Shown here piece by piece: positions 1 through 10,080 of a stretch of DNA of 64,000 nucleotides. Each line of letters opens with the position of its first letter. The first letter of the stretch is position 1. The notes below the pieces were generated by a model that saw only the letters and a program-made list of their open reading frames with translations, was not told where the DNA came from and did no database searches. Made by a program: the position numbers and the translations under genes. The stretch spans positions 114,101 to 178,100 of the forward strand of contig JALFLB010000031.1 in the NCBI GenBank assembly GCA_022775045.1, in the 5' to 3' direction. Source of the stretch: Agathobacter sp. GTDB lineage: Bacteria; Bacillota; Clostridia; Lachnospirales; Lachnospiraceae.

Positions 1-2
1 GT

Positions 3-74
3 TATAGTATGGATGGTACGTACGAAGAGGAAACCGTAATGAATGAGGCTGTGGTTGAGGAAAAAGTGAAATAG
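3..74 (+). CDS. 3' end of an upstream CDS (partial, unidentified)
   Basis: Open frame 3 from the window edge, ...YSMDGTYEEETVMNEAVVEEKVK*, stop TAG at 72-74, 17 nt before the next ATG. Confidence 0.5.
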   Translation, partial: YSMDGTYEEETVMNEAVVEEKVK

Positions 75-90
75 GCAGGAGAACAGGCTT

Positions 91-573
91 ATGAAGAAAA
101 TCAAAAGGATAGCGGTAATCCTGTTGCTGGTGTTTTTGTGTGGTTGTGGCAGTGATTCGGCGAAAGAGACCGTCAGTATGTATGATTTGTGCGCTACAAT
201 GGAGGCAGCAGACAGCAGCCTTCCGGAGATGCTTTACGTGAGTAGTGAGAATGATACAGCTGATAAGCTTTTGGGGCATGTTTCGGATATGGATTATGAT
301 AAGGTGGATTGCTTTTTTGTAAGCTATTCGAAAGAGGCAAAAGCGGATGAGATTGTTGTGATTGCAGTAAAGGATAAGGCGGATGTTAATGAGGCAAAGC
401 AAAGTCTTGAAGAACATCGGCAGAGCCGTATCCAGTTACTTGATCAGTATGAACCGGAAGAGGTCCGGAGTTTGGAGGATGGACTGATTTTTACAAAGGA
501 TCAATATGCGGTGCTCATAATCTGTGAAGATCCGGATTCTGTGCGCAAAGCATTTGAGGATGCTGTGGAATAG
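91..573 (+). CDS. DUF4358-type lipoprotein
   Basis: 160 aa; signal peptide and lipobox (LLLVFLCGCGS); body resembles DUF4358 lipoproteins. Confidence 0.7.
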   Translation: MKKIKRIAVILLLVFLCGCGSDSAKETVSMYDLCATMEAADSSLPEMLYVSSENDTADKLLGHVSDMDYDKVDCFFVSYSKEAKADEIVVIAVKDKADVNEAKQSLEEHRQSRIQLLDQYEPEEVRSLEDGLIFTKDQYAVLIICEDPDSVRKAFEDAVE

Positions 574-588
574 GATAAAAATGTTGTG

Positions 589-622
589 GTGGCAGGACAA
601 ACAGGTCCTGCCACTATTTCTA
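589..622 (+). terminator. Intrinsic terminator-like hairpin
   Basis: GTGGCAGGAC-AAACAG-GTCCTGCCAC, 10 bp perfect stem followed by TATTTCT. Confidence 0.6.
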
Positions 623-688
623 TGTGTATATTTTTGACTTTTTTATTGGTATTTGTAAATGGCTATGATAAAATGAACCTAAAAAGGG

Positions 689-2311
689 ATGGAGAAGAAA
701 TTGAAAGAGATGCAAAAGAAAGCGTTGAGTTTGAAAAAAATATATGTGTTTATTATTTTCATAATGATCGTTTTAATCGGGATTGCTTATGCAGTCATAG
801 ACACTCCGGGATATGAGCCCGCGAAGGGGCAAACACCAAGGGAAATCTCCGCGCAGTCGCATATGGTCAGTTCCGGGGAGTTCGATATGTATCAGTTTGT
901 GCTTGATTCGGAAGAGGATTATGACAACTGCCTTTTGTTTTACACCAATCATCAGGAGGTTCACGTATATTCATCGGGCAAGTTGATTTATTCCCGGGAA
1001 AAGTCGGATTCTCCATTTGGCCACACAACGGGGGATATTTGGAATCAGGTTGAGATTCCGAATGGTGCAACAGTGATTACTGTTATGATTACACCGGTTT
1101 ATTCTAAAATAATTCAGAGAAATTTCCAGTTTTATCTCGGAAATTATATGGTAATGAATCAATTTATTATTCATGAATCTTTTCTGAATCTTCTGGTTTG
1201 CTTTATGATTATTCTGGTGGGCAGTTGTGCAATCATCTTTTGGCTTTTTTCAAGGCGAAGAGACAGACCGATGGACGAAGTCTTGTATTTGGGAATACTG
1301 ATTGAACTTTTGGGATTTTGGTCATTGGGAGAGAATCTTTTTGTGGTTTATATCGGACAAAATCGGGCAGCTGCTTCCTATTTTTCCCATACATGTCTGA
1401 TGTTGGCAGGTGTTCCGTTTGTACTGTTTTTCCGCAAATTTCTGCACTTGCATGATAAATATATTTATCGTATTGTGACTGGATACTGTCTGATCCAGAT
1501 GTTTGTATGTCAGATACTGCAGTTTTTCAATATTTATGATCTTAAAGAGACCACTATTTTTACCCATGTGATGATAGTTTTATGTTTTGGGTATGTGATT
1601 GGTGGGATTGGCTTGAATCTGATTCGAGGACGGCATACTAGAAAGACTATTATAAATCTTGTGGGAATTTTGATTCTTGGGATGTCTACCGGAATGGATA
1701 TGATTACCTACTATCTGGATCGTGAACATGCCAATCAGATTGGCAAATTTGGACTTCTTTTGTTCACGGTTCTTCTTGGTATTGAAACGGTACGGCAGGC
1801 ACAGAAGTATCTGGATGAAGATCGGCATTTACAGATTTACCGTGAGATGGCCATCAAGGATATGATGACGGGATGTTATAACCGGAATGCTTATGATGAG
1901 GATATCAATAAGCAAAAAGAGCAGCGACAGCTGCAGATCATTACATTTGATCTGAATGAATTAAAAAGATGTAATGACCATTATGGACATCAGGCGGGGG
2001 ATAAATATATTTGTGATGCCGCTTCAATCATTCGTGAAGTTTATGGTAAATATGGCCGGGTTTATAGAATTGGTGGAGACGAATTTTGTATTATAGCACA
2101 CAGATTATCTGAAAATCGCCTGAGAACATTGCACACACTGCTTGCCAGTGAGGTACGGGAGTATAACTGTGGCAAGCCGGTGGTAAAGATGGGCATTGCG
2201 TATGGTTGGGCCGCTTACGATGAGCAGATGGATCAGAGCATTGAAGATGTCCGTTCCAGAGCGGATGAGAAGATGTATGAAGACAAGAAGAAATTGAAGG
2301 AAGAACATTGA
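689..2311 (+). CDS. Membrane-anchored GGDEF-domain diguanylate cyclase
   Basis: Multiple TM helices then C-terminal GGDEF domain with intact RIGGDEF motif. Confidence 0.9.
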   Translation: MEKKLKEMQKKALSLKKIYVFIIFIMIVLIGIAYAVIDTPGYEPAKGQTPREISAQSHMVSSGEFDMYQFVLDSEEDYDNCLLFYTNHQEVHVYSSGKLIYSREKSDSPFGHTTGDIWNQVEIPNGATVITVMITPVYSKIIQRNFQFYLGNYMVMNQFIIHESFLNLLVCFMIILVGSCAIIFWLFSRRRDRPMDEVLYLGILIELLGFWSLGENLFVVYIGQNRAAASYFSHTCLMLAGVPFVLFFRKFLHLHDKYIYRIVTGYCLIQMFVCQILQFFNIYDLKETTIFTHVMIVLCFGYVIGGIGLNLIRGRHTRKTIINLVGILILGMSTGMDMITYYLDREHANQIGKFGLLLFTVLLGIETVRQAQKYLDEDRHLQIYREMAIKDMMTGCYNRNAYDEDINKQKEQRQLQIITFDLNELKRCNDHYGHQAGDKYICDAASIIREVYGKYGRVYRIGGDEFCIIAHRLSENRLRTLHTLLASEVREYNCGKPVVKMGIAYGWAAYDEQMDQSIEDVRSRADEKMYEDKKKLKEEH

Positions 2312-3099
2312 CAGAATTAGAAGAATATTACAATAAATTTAATGAAGAAAAACGTTTGGACAGTCGGCATGGCCGCGTGGAATATGTTACAAGCATGCAT
2401 TATATCCATGATTGTCTTGATGAACTGGCAGAAGGCAGAAGCCGGGAGGAAATTCGTATTCTGGATATTGGCGCGGGTACGGGGCGTTACAGTGTTCCAC
2501 TGGCTCAGGAAGGCTATGATGTCTCAGCTGTGGAACTGGTAAAGCATAATCTTGGACGTTTAAAGAAAAAGGGCAGCAATGTAAAGGCATATCAGGGAAA
2601 TGCCCTCAATCTGAAGCGGTTTGATGATTCTGGTTTCGATTTGACATTGTTGTTCGGACCAATGTATCATCTGCATTCCCGGGAGGACAAGCTGACAGCC
2701 CTGCGGGAAGCAAAACGTGTCACGAAAAAGGGCGGCAGGATTCTGGTTGCATATATTATGAATGAGTTCAGTGTGATTACCTATGCCTTCAAGGAGCGGC
2801 ACATTCTGGAGAGTCTGCGGGAGGGAATGCTGGATGAGAGTTATCACTGTACAGAAAAGGCCAATCCGCTCTACAGTATGGTGCGACTTGAAGATATTGA
2901 GTCATTGAATGCGGAGGCAGGACTTCATAGATATAGAATTGTTGCAGCGGATGGTGCAGCCAATTATATGAGACCTTTTTTGAATGCGCTGACAGAGGAG
3001 GAGTTTGAGGAATTTATCCGTTACCATCTGGCCACCTGTGAGAGAATGGATCTCATGGGAGCTAGTGGGCATACGGTGGATATTTTGATGAATGAGTGA
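2308..3099 (+). CDS. Class I SAM-dependent methyltransferase
   Basis: Motif I ILDIGAGTGRYSVPLAQEGYDV; overlaps the preceding stop by 4 nt. Confidence 0.85.
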   Translation: MTELEEYYNKFNEEKRLDSRHGRVEYVTSMHYIHDCLDELAEGRSREEIRILDIGAGTGRYSVPLAQEGYDVSAVELVKHNLGRLKKKGSNVKAYQGNALNLKRFDDSGFDLTLLFGPMYHLHSREDKLTALREAKRVTKKGGRILVAYIMNEFSVITYAFKERHILESLREGMLDESYHCTEKANPLYSMVRLEDIESLNAEAGLHRYRIVAADGAANYMRPFLNALTEEEFEEFIRYHLATCERMDLMGASGHTVDILMNE

Positions 3100-3123
3100 A
3101 TGTGCAGTGAATAAGGAGACATT

Positions 3124-4266
3124 ATGAGAAACAAAATAACTGCGGTGGTTTTCTTCGGGGCAATGCTGCTGGCAGGCTGTGAATTGCCAACGGCACTAAC
3201 GCAAACGCAGACCACTCAGGTAGATGCAGAGACGCTGGAGGTGCAGTCTGCGCAGATTCCGGAGGAGACGCAGGAACAGAAGGAAGAAACGAAGGAAACG
3301 ATCATTCAGAAGGTCACTGTTACGGCGGTGGGGGATTGTACTCTGGGAGCAACACAGACCCATGGATATGCCGGCTCTTTTCATGATTATTATGACCGCT
3401 ATGGGGAAGACTATTTTTTTGAAGGAGTGAGGGAGCTTTTTGAGACAGACGATTTTACACTGATTAATTTGGAATGTGTGCTGTCCAATTCCACGGACCG
3501 AGTAGAAAAAAAGTGGAACCTTAAGGGAAAACCGCAGTATGCTGGTATTATGACTGCAAGTTCTGTGGAGGGATGCAGCCTTGGGAACAATCATACATTT
3601 GATTATGGACAGTCAGGCCTTGATGAGACGCGGGAAATGCTGAATCAGGCCGGAATTATTTTTGGATTTAATGAGCATGTGGCAACTTATGAGACCGAAT
3701 CCGGTATTGTGATTGGAATTGTTTCAGCCAGTCAGCTTTCGGCAGATGAAGTTCATGCAAATTATATCAGAGATGGAATTAAGAAGCTGCGGGAGGAAGG
3801 CGCGGATCTTGTTATTGCAAGCTGCCATTGGGGAATAGAGGGAGATCACTATCCGAATGATTATCAACAAAAACTGGCGCATCAGATTATCGACTGGGGA
3901 GCAGATGTTCTGATTGGAACGCATCCACATGTCCTGCAGGGAGTAGAGCTATATAAAGGGAAAGTAATCTGCTACAGTCTTGGTAATTTCTGTTTTGGTG
4001 GAAACCGAAACCCGAATGATAAAGATACGGCAGTTTTTCGGCAGACATATACATTTGTTGATGGGGTGTTGCAGAGCGATATTTCTGCCGATATGATACC
4101 ATATAGCATTAGTTCGACAACTGCCAGAAATGATTTTCAGCCTACAATGGCGCAGGGGGAACGAAAGCAGTCGATTTTAGGGAAATTGAATGAATATTCT
4201 TTGCCGTACAGTGAAATCGGATTTGACAGCAATGGTAAACTAATGATAAGAGAGGGAGAAGAGTAA
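3124..4266 (+). CDS. CapA-family lipoprotein (PGA_cap metallophosphatase fold)
   Basis: Lipobox LLAGCE; VGDCTLG, NLECVLS, LGNNHTFDYG, CHWGIEGDHYP and GTHPHVLQG motifs. Confidence 0.85.
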   Translation: MRNKITAVVFFGAMLLAGCELPTALTQTQTTQVDAETLEVQSAQIPEETQEQKEETKETIIQKVTVTAVGDCTLGATQTHGYAGSFHDYYDRYGEDYFFEGVRELFETDDFTLINLECVLSNSTDRVEKKWNLKGKPQYAGIMTASSVEGCSLGNNHTFDYGQSGLDETREMLNQAGIIFGFNEHVATYETESGIVIGIVSASQLSADEVHANYIRDGIKKLREEGADLVIASCHWGIEGDHYPNDYQQKLAHQIIDWGADVLIGTHPHVLQGVELYKGKVICYSLGNFCFGGNRNPNDKDTAVFRQTYTFVDGVLQSDISADMIPYSISSTTARNDFQPTMAQGERKQSILGKLNEYSLPYSEIGFDSNGKLMIREGEE

Positions 4267-4277
4267 AATAGCAGGGG

Positions 4278-6500
4278 ATGTCTATGTGGAAAAAAAGTGG
4301 GAGATATAAGAGGAATCATAACATGAATAATAATAATCCATTTTGTAAGGACTATCCGGTAACGAAAGAAATGTTTCCGATGACAGGTGGAAATGAAAAT
4401 CTTGGAGACGGATTACATCCGCTTGATCATATTGATGGATTTGATGTGCGTCCGGGATTTTTCCGAATGAACGGATCCTATCAGTCCGCAGGAGGAGTTA
4501 GTTTTACGGTCAGCTCACACGGAGCGACTAGTTGTACGTTGCTTCTGTTTCATCCAATGGATGCAGAGCCATATGCAAAAATCCGAATTCCGGAGAGTTA
4601 TCGAATCGGAGATACTTACTCGATTCTTGTGTTTGGATTAAAAATCGAGGAATTTGAATATGCATTTCAGTTTGATGGACCGTATGAACCATCAAAAGGA
4701 AATCTGTTTAATAGTGAGAATGTCATTCTGGATCCCTATGCAAAGGCGGTGACCGGGCAGAGAAAATGGGGAGAGAGACCAGAGGGTGGTAAGGATTTCG
4801 AGTATAAGGCGCGAGTTGTTAAAAGCAGCTTTGATTGGGGCAATATCGGACAGTTGAATCATCCCTTCGAGGATCTGGTTATCTATGAAACCCATGTGCG
4901 CGGATTTACAAAGGATTCCTCCTCCGGAGTAGAAGGCGGGGGGACGTTTGAGGGATTACGTCAGAAAATTCCGTATCTCAAAGATTTGGGGATCAATGCC
5001 ATCGAGCTGATGCCGATTTTTGAGTTTGATGAGATGGAAAGTGCCCGTGTGGTTGATGGGGTTCAACTTTATAACTATTGGGGATACAATACGGTATCTT
5101 TCTTTGCACCGAATACGAGCTATGCTTTCCAGGAGGAGCATAACAGGGAGGGGGATGAATTAAAACGGCTGATTCGTGAACTGAAGGAAAATGGAATCGA
5201 GGTCATCCTTGATGTGGTATTTAACCATACGGCAGAAGGAAACGAAATGGGACCGAGCTTCAGTTTTAAGGGAATTGACAACAATATTTATTATATGCTC
5301 ACGCCAGACGGTTATTATTATAACTTTAGTGGTTGTGGTAATGTCATGAACTGTAATCATCCGGTTGTTCGTCATTTTATTTTGGATTGTCTCCGCCATT
5401 GGGCGGTGGAATACAGGGTGGATGGATTTCGTTTTGATCTTGCATCCATTCTTGGAAGAGACCAGAACGGGGCACCGATGGAGAATCCGCCGATTTTGGA
5501 GGCTTTGGCATTTGATCCGGTTTTAAGTCATATGAAGCTGATTGCGGAGGCGTGGGATGCCGGTGGTTTATATCAGGTTGGGAGTTTTCCATCCTGGAAT
5601 CGCTGGGCAGAGTGGAATGGACGGTATCGCGATGATATGCGCTGTTTCCTGAAAGGAGATCCGGGATCTGCCGGGCGTGCCGTGACAAGAATTACTGGAT
5701 CTTCTGATATGTATGATCCTGTAAGCCGAGGATACAGTGCTTCAGTTAATTTCCTGACCTGTCATGACGGTTTTACTCTTTATGACCTGTATTCTTACAA
5801 TGAGAAGCATAATGAGAAAAATGGCTGGAATAATACGGACGGTGATAATAACGGTCACAGCTGGAACTGTGGTGTTGAGGGAGAGACGGATGACCCGGAA
5901 GTGGAAGGACTTCGCTGCCGTCTCATAAAAAATGCTTTTGCGGCGCTTCTGTGCAGCAGGGGACCGGCTATGTTTCTTGCAGGAGATGAGTTTTGTAATA
6001 CACAGTTTGGCAATAATAATGCATACTGTCAGGACAATATTATTTCATGGCTGGATTGGAATCGCTTGGACAAATATAAGGAAATTCATGATTTTGCCCG
6101 ATTTATGATTCATTTTCGTGCAAAACATCCGATTTTACGCAAGGACACCAAGCCGGCAGTCTGTGGATTGCCGAGTATCAGCATTCATAACGGTGAGCCG
6201 AACCGCAGCTATACAGAGTTTGATTCTCATCTGATAGGAATTATGTATGCGGGACGAAATGAGGAGGACACGGATGATGATATAGTTTTCTATGGAATGA
6301 ATTCTTTCTGGGAACCGCTTACAATGCAGCTTCCTCAGCTGCCAGCTGAATATAGATGGAAGATCGTAGCAAACACTTATTGTAAATATGAGGATGGAAA
6401 AGATTTTGAATTAGAGACGGAGCATGAGGGAACAAGAGTTGTGATTTTGCAGCGTTCCACGATTATTCTGGTTGCAGAACGTGTAACACCGGGAATATAA
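4278..6500 (+). CDS. glgX: Glycogen debranching enzyme / isoamylase-type GH13 (GlgX-like); alternative start 4323
   Basis: CBM48-like N-terminus and GH13 motifs DVVFNHT, DGFRFDLAS, LIAEAWD, NFLTCHDGFTLYD. Confidence 0.9.
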   Translation: MSMWKKSGRYKRNHNMNNNNPFCKDYPVTKEMFPMTGGNENLGDGLHPLDHIDGFDVRPGFFRMNGSYQSAGGVSFTVSSHGATSCTLLLFHPMDAEPYAKIRIPESYRIGDTYSILVFGLKIEEFEYAFQFDGPYEPSKGNLFNSENVILDPYAKAVTGQRKWGERPEGGKDFEYKARVVKSSFDWGNIGQLNHPFEDLVIYETHVRGFTKDSSSGVEGGGTFEGLRQKIPYLKDLGINAIELMPIFEFDEMESARVVDGVQLYNYWGYNTVSFFAPNTSYAFQEEHNREGDELKRLIRELKENGIEVILDVVFNHTAEGNEMGPSFSFKGIDNNIYYMLTPDGYYYNFSGCGNVMNCNHPVVRHFILDCLRHWAVEYRVDGFRFDLASILGRDQNGAPMENPPILEALAFDPVLSHMKLIAEAWDAGGLYQVGSFPSWNRWAEWNGRYRDDMRCFLKGDPGSAGRAVTRITGSSDMYDPVSRGYSASVNFLTCHDGFTLYDLYSYNEKHNEKNGWNNTDGDNNGHSWNCGVEGETDDPEVEGLRCRLIKNAFAALLCSRGPAMFLAGDEFCNTQFGNNNAYCQDNIISWLDWNRLDKYKEIHDFARFMIHFRAKHPILRKDTKPAVCGLPSISIHNGEPNRSYTEFDSHLIGIMYAGRNEEDTDDDIVFYGMNSFWEPLTMQLPQLPAEYRWKIVANTYCKYEDGKDFELETEHEGTRVVILQRSTIILVAERVTPGI

Positions 6501-6510
6501 GTGATATGAT

Positions 6511-6546
6511 AAAATGCTGTCGCAGGTACTGCGGCAGCATTTTTAG
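6511..6546. terminator. Bidirectional intrinsic terminator
   Basis: AAAATGCTGTCGCAG-GTA-CTGCGGCAGCATTTT with one G-T pair; T-rich on both strands; between convergent genes. Confidence 0.8.
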
Positions 6547-6815
6547 AGTGAATGATTTTTGTATGGGAATGGGTTGTCAGTGAGACCAATCAGGTAATCG
6601 GCCGAAACATCGAGGATGCGGGAAAGCCGCGCAAGATCTTCCACAGTGGGAGAACGGCGACCGGTCCGGTAACCGCTGATGGTCGATACGGATACAAACA
6701 TTTTTTGGGCCAGAGCCTGGTTGGTGATGTCACGCATCATCATGATTTGTCTCAGTCGATTGCCAAAGGTTTTGAAATTGTATTTTTCTTTGCGTTTTTT
6801 CTCTTCCGTGTGCAT
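6543..6815 (-). CDS. XRE-family helix-turn-helix regulator
   Basis: FGNRLRQIMMMRDITNQALAQKMFVSVSTISGYRTGRRSPTVEDLARLSRILDVSADYLIGLTD. Confidence 0.85.
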   Translation of the reverse strand: MHTEEKKRKEKYNFKTFGNRLRQIMMMRDITNQALAQKMFVSVSTISGYRTGRRSPTVEDLARLSRILDVSADYLIGLTDNPFPYKNHSL

Positions 6816-6912
6816 AAAATCAATTTTAAGATACTTAAATTGGAAAAAAACGGAAAAACGCGATTCGCATACAAATTCTTATTATACAAGAAAACCTCTT
6901 GACTTATAAGAA

Positions 6913-7644
6913 TTATATCCAGCCTCCGTCCAGTGTTAAAATCTGACCGTTTAGGTAGGTTGTCCCTTCAGCGAGGGAGAGTGCAAGTTCTGCGACTTCT
7001 GTGGGGTGTCCCATACGTCCGGCCGGAATTTCCTCTATGAGTGCAAGAAGCTCTTTCTCTGAAAAGCAGTGGTTCATATCTGTATCAATTACACCGCAGG
7101 CAATGGCATTGACCTGGATATTGCTCGGAGCCAGTTCCTTGCCGAGTGCTTTGGTAAAGGCGTTGAGACCGCCTTTACAGGCAGAATAGGCGACTTCGCA
7201 GGAAGCACCTGTGCTGCCCCAGACAGATGAAATGTTAATGATTCGTCCGGATTTGGTAGCTACCATAGAAGGTATGATGCACCGGCAGGTTGAGAATACA
7301 GATGTCAGGTTTGTTGCAACAATATGGTTCCAGTCATCAATTGTCATATCAGTTAGTAGACCTATATAAGAGATTCCGGCATTGTTGACGAGAACATCAA
7401 TTTTATGAAAATACGTAAGGGCCTGAGATATCATATGCTCAATAAAATGATAATCAGCAACGTCCCCGGTGAAGGTAAGTACCTGAATATGATATTGGTG
7501 TTGTAACTGATCTGCCAGCATCATCAGTTCTTTTTGGGAGTTGTGGCAACAGAGAACCAGATTGTAGCCCGATTTTGCAAAGGTGTGTGCGAGCGCGGCA
7601 CCAATACCGCGGGAGGCACCTGTAATAAGCGCTGTTTTGTTCAT
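6913..7644 (-). CDS. SDR-family oxidoreductase (FabG-like, possibly EF-P 5-aminopentanone reductase/YmfI type)
   Basis: TGASRGIGAA, NNAG, ISSVWGSTGASCEVAYSACKGG; start set at MNKTALITG rather than ORF start 7710. Confidence 0.85.
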   Translation of the reverse strand: MNKTALITGASRGIGAALAHTFAKSGYNLVLCCHNSQKELMMLADQLQHQYHIQVLTFTGDVADYHFIEHMISQALTYFHKIDVLVNNAGISYIGLLTDMTIDDWNHIVATNLTSVFSTCRCIIPSMVATKSGRIINISSVWGSTGASCEVAYSACKGGLNAFTKALGKELAPSNIQVNAIACGVIDTDMNHCFSEKELLALIEEIPAGRMGHPTEVAELALSLAEGTTYLNGQILTLDGGWI

Positions 7645-7767
7645 AAAATCTCCTTTTAATGCTGTTCTTATCGTAAAATGATTATACTGTTTTCTAATAA
7701 AAAAATCCATAAAATTTTACTGGACAAAGAGATATAGTTGTGATATTATAATTGGGCAGTTGTAAAT

Positions 7768-7841
7768 CGGCGCGTGGCTCAGCTTGGTAGAGCGCTGCGT
7801 TCGGGACGCAGAGGTCGCAGGTTCAAATCCTGTCGCGCCGA
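7768..7841 (+). tRNA. tRNA-Pro (anticodon CGG)
   Basis: Acceptor CGGCGCG/CGCGCCG, anticodon arm CTGCG-TTCGGGA-CGCAG, T arm GCAGGTTCAAATCCTGT; 74 nt, no encoded CCA. Confidence 0.93.
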
Positions 7842-7846
7842 CTTTT

Positions 7847-7931
7847 CAAGGATTCCGGTACGAGATGTGTGAGAATCCTTGGCAGGGGCAGCCTCAGAGG
7901 TTTTCCGTTGGAAAGCTTCTGGGGTTTTTTT
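7847..7931 (+). terminator. tRNA-Pro trailer: hairpin followed by rho-independent terminator
   Basis: CAAGGATTC...GAATCCTTG (7847-7881), then CCTCAGAGGTTTTCC-GTT-GGAAAGCTTCTGGGG (15 bp with 3 G-T wobbles) followed by T7. Confidence 0.75.
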
Positions 7932-8028
7932 ATAATTGCTTTTTGCCGTGAGAGGAGATGAGGTAAGGTGCAGCAAGTTGGGTGGAACAGGTTTGGAAAG
8001 TTCCGGTACATAGGAAAGGAGAGGAATA

Positions 8029-8571
8029 GTGAAGGAACAGAATAATACGCAAGATAAGCAGAAAAAGAAACGGGCAGCGCTGGAATGGGGTATTTACCTG
8101 GCTCTTTTGGCAGCAATTTTTATTATATTCCATTTCTTTTTGATGTTAGGTAGAATTCCCTCCGAGAGTATGGAGCCGACACTTATGGTGCATGACTGGA
8201 CTATTGGTGACAGGCGCGCATATAATGAGTCCCAGCCTCAGAGGGGAGATATTATCATTTTTTATCTTGAGGAGGAAGATAGTTCGCTGGTGAAGCGGGT
8301 GATAGGATTGCCTGGTGAGACTGTGACCTTTGTGGGTGGGCATGTTTACATAGATGGAGAGCCTTTGGATGAGTCTGCGTATCTGGATGAAGCGATTGAG
8401 ACAGATTGTGAGGAGACATTTGTTGTTCCGGAGGATTCCTATTTTATGTTGGGAGACAACAGAGAGGTGTCGCTGGATTCCAGATACTGGGAAGAACCTT
8501 ATGTAAATAAAGAGGATATCCAGTCCAAGGTACTTAAAGTTATTCCATTTCATAAGCTGCCGTGGTTTTAG
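8029..8571 (+). CDS. lepB: Signal peptidase I (S26), GTG start
   Basis: TM anchor, PSESMEPTLMVHD, RGDIIIF, VKRVIGLPGETV, YFMLGDNREVSLDSRYW. Confidence 0.92.
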   Translation: MKEQNNTQDKQKKKRAALEWGIYLALLAAIFIIFHFFLMLGRIPSESMEPTLMVHDWTIGDRRAYNESQPQRGDIIIFYLEEEDSSLVKRVIGLPGETVTFVGGHVYIDGEPLDESAYLDEAIETDCEETFVVPEDSYFMLGDNREVSLDSRYWEEPYVNKEDIQSKVLKVIPFHKLPWF

Positions 8572-8580
8572 TGTTTACAA

Positions 8581-8614
8581 CTGTCTTGACAGTAAGAGAT
8601 CCGCTCTTTATACT
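8581..8614 (+). promoter_or_regulatory. Sigma-A-type promoter of nadA with overlapping palindrome
   Basis: TTGACA (8586-8591) - 17 nt - TATACT (8609-8614); CTGTC-TT-GACAG palindrome 8581-8592 over the -35. Confidence 0.65.
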
Positions 8615-8684
8615 GAAGAAAGTAGTAACGATATGCGAGACAATGTGATTTTTTATCCAAAATGAAAAGATAGGAGCATAACAT

Positions 8685-9605
8685 ATGTTTACAACAAGAG
8701 AACTGCAGGATGAAATTATCCGATTAAAAAAGCAAAAGGATATCTGTATTCTGGCTCATGCCTACCAGAGTCATGATATCTGGGAGGTGGCTGATTATGT
8801 GGGAGATTCCTATGGACTGAGCAAGCAGGCGGCAGAGGCAGGAAATAAGACCGTGCTGATGTGTGGCGTCCGTTTTATGGCTGAGACCGTAAAGATTCTT
8901 TCTCCGGAAAAGAAAGTGCTCCTGTCAAATCCGCAGGCAGGCTGTCCGATGGCGGAGCAGATGGATGTGGAGTTGATTTCGGGTGTCAAGGAGAAATACC
9001 CGGACTACACAGTGGTTGCCTACATTAATACCACTTCAAAACTGAAGACTATTTGTGATGTATGTGTGACCTCCTCCTCGGCAGTACAGATTGTAAAGAA
9101 TATTGAGAATAAAAATATTCTGTTTATTCCGGATTGTAACCTGGGGCGCTGGGTGGCAGATCAGGTACCGGAGAAGAATATCAAGCTGTTGCAGGGGGGG
9201 TGTCCGACACATGTGCGTATGTCGGTGAAGGATGTCGAAGCAGCAAAGTCTGCACATCCTGACGCTCTTCTTCTTGTACATCCGGAGTGTTTGCCGGAGG
9301 TGACTCAGAAGGCGGATTATAAAGGCAGTACTACCGGTATTATGGATTTTGCAAGAAAGAGTGATGCAAAAGAATTCATCATTGGTACGGAGAACAGCAT
9401 TGTGCAGCATTTGCAGTATGAATGCCCGGATAAGAAATTCTACCCGCTTTCAAAAGATTGTGTCTGTCATAATATGAAGCTTACCACATTGGCAGATGTC
9501 TACCACTGTGTGCTTGGCACAGGTGGGGAGGAAATCAATCTGGAGCCGGATGTGATGGAAAAAGCCCGTCGCTGTATTGATACGATGCTGAGCTTGGGAC
9601 AATAG
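8685..9605 (+). CDS. nadA: Quinolinate synthase NadA
   Basis: ILAHAYQSHDIWEVADYVGDSYGLSKQA, MCGVRFMAETVKIL, LLVHPECLPEV, conserved Fe-S cysteines. Confidence 0.93.
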   Translation: MFTTRELQDEIIRLKKQKDICILAHAYQSHDIWEVADYVGDSYGLSKQAAEAGNKTVLMCGVRFMAETVKILSPEKKVLLSNPQAGCPMAEQMDVELISGVKEKYPDYTVVAYINTTSKLKTICDVCVTSSSAVQIVKNIENKNILFIPDCNLGRWVADQVPEKNIKLLQGGCPTHVRMSVKDVEAAKSAHPDALLLVHPECLPEVTQKADYKGSTTGIMDFARKSDAKEFIIGTENSIVQHLQYECPDKKFYPLSKDCVCHNMKLTTLADVYHCVLGTGGEEINLEPDVMEKARRCIDTMLSLGQ

Positions 9606-9607
9606 AA

Positions 9608-10008
9608 AAGAGTATCTTGACGGGGGTAGTATCACCTGTAGTCAGTGTATAAGTTTCGCCTTCGGAAAGCTTTGGGCAGCTTACGGCTACACTGTTGTAG
9701 CCTTTGGAAGGAGAACAGGACACGAGAACATTGCCATTTGAATCGGTCAGGGATAATTCACCCTCTGTCAAGGTGTCGGATACAGTCACAAGCATGCTCC
9801 CTTGGGTGGAATCTGTGCTAAAGTTTTGTGCCATTCCGCTGGCACCAACTGCTACTAAGGTTCCGCCAGAGATGGTGGCAGTGCCGGCATAATCCAGTGC
9901 ACCATTTCCGCCGTTGATTAGGATTACATTGGAATCGTTTGATTGATCGAATCCAATGCCGTTGTGCTCACCACCTTTTTTATCAAAGGAATTATCAGGA
10001 AACGGCAT
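9608..10008 (-). pseudogene. Fragment of a carbohydrate-binding-domain (Cthe_2159-like) protein, truncated
   Basis: ILINGGNGALDYAGTATISGGTLVAVGASGMAQNF... resembles the C-terminal repeat region of such proteins; no complete N-terminus; 3' end runs into the nadA stop region. Confidence 0.55.
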
Positions 10009-10080
10009 TTGCTACATAGATGAATCCTTTTTCTTTTGTTCCATCACGCAGCGTGATAAGAAAATCATATCGTGAAAACC

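Noticed and set aside
586-816. 76-aa plus-strand ORF
   Set aside because: Starts in a terminator hairpin and overlaps the diguanylate cyclase in another frame.
6543-6815. XRE gene as antitoxin of a toxin-antitoxin pair
   Set aside because: No adjacent toxin-like ORF; neighbours are glgX and an SDR gene.
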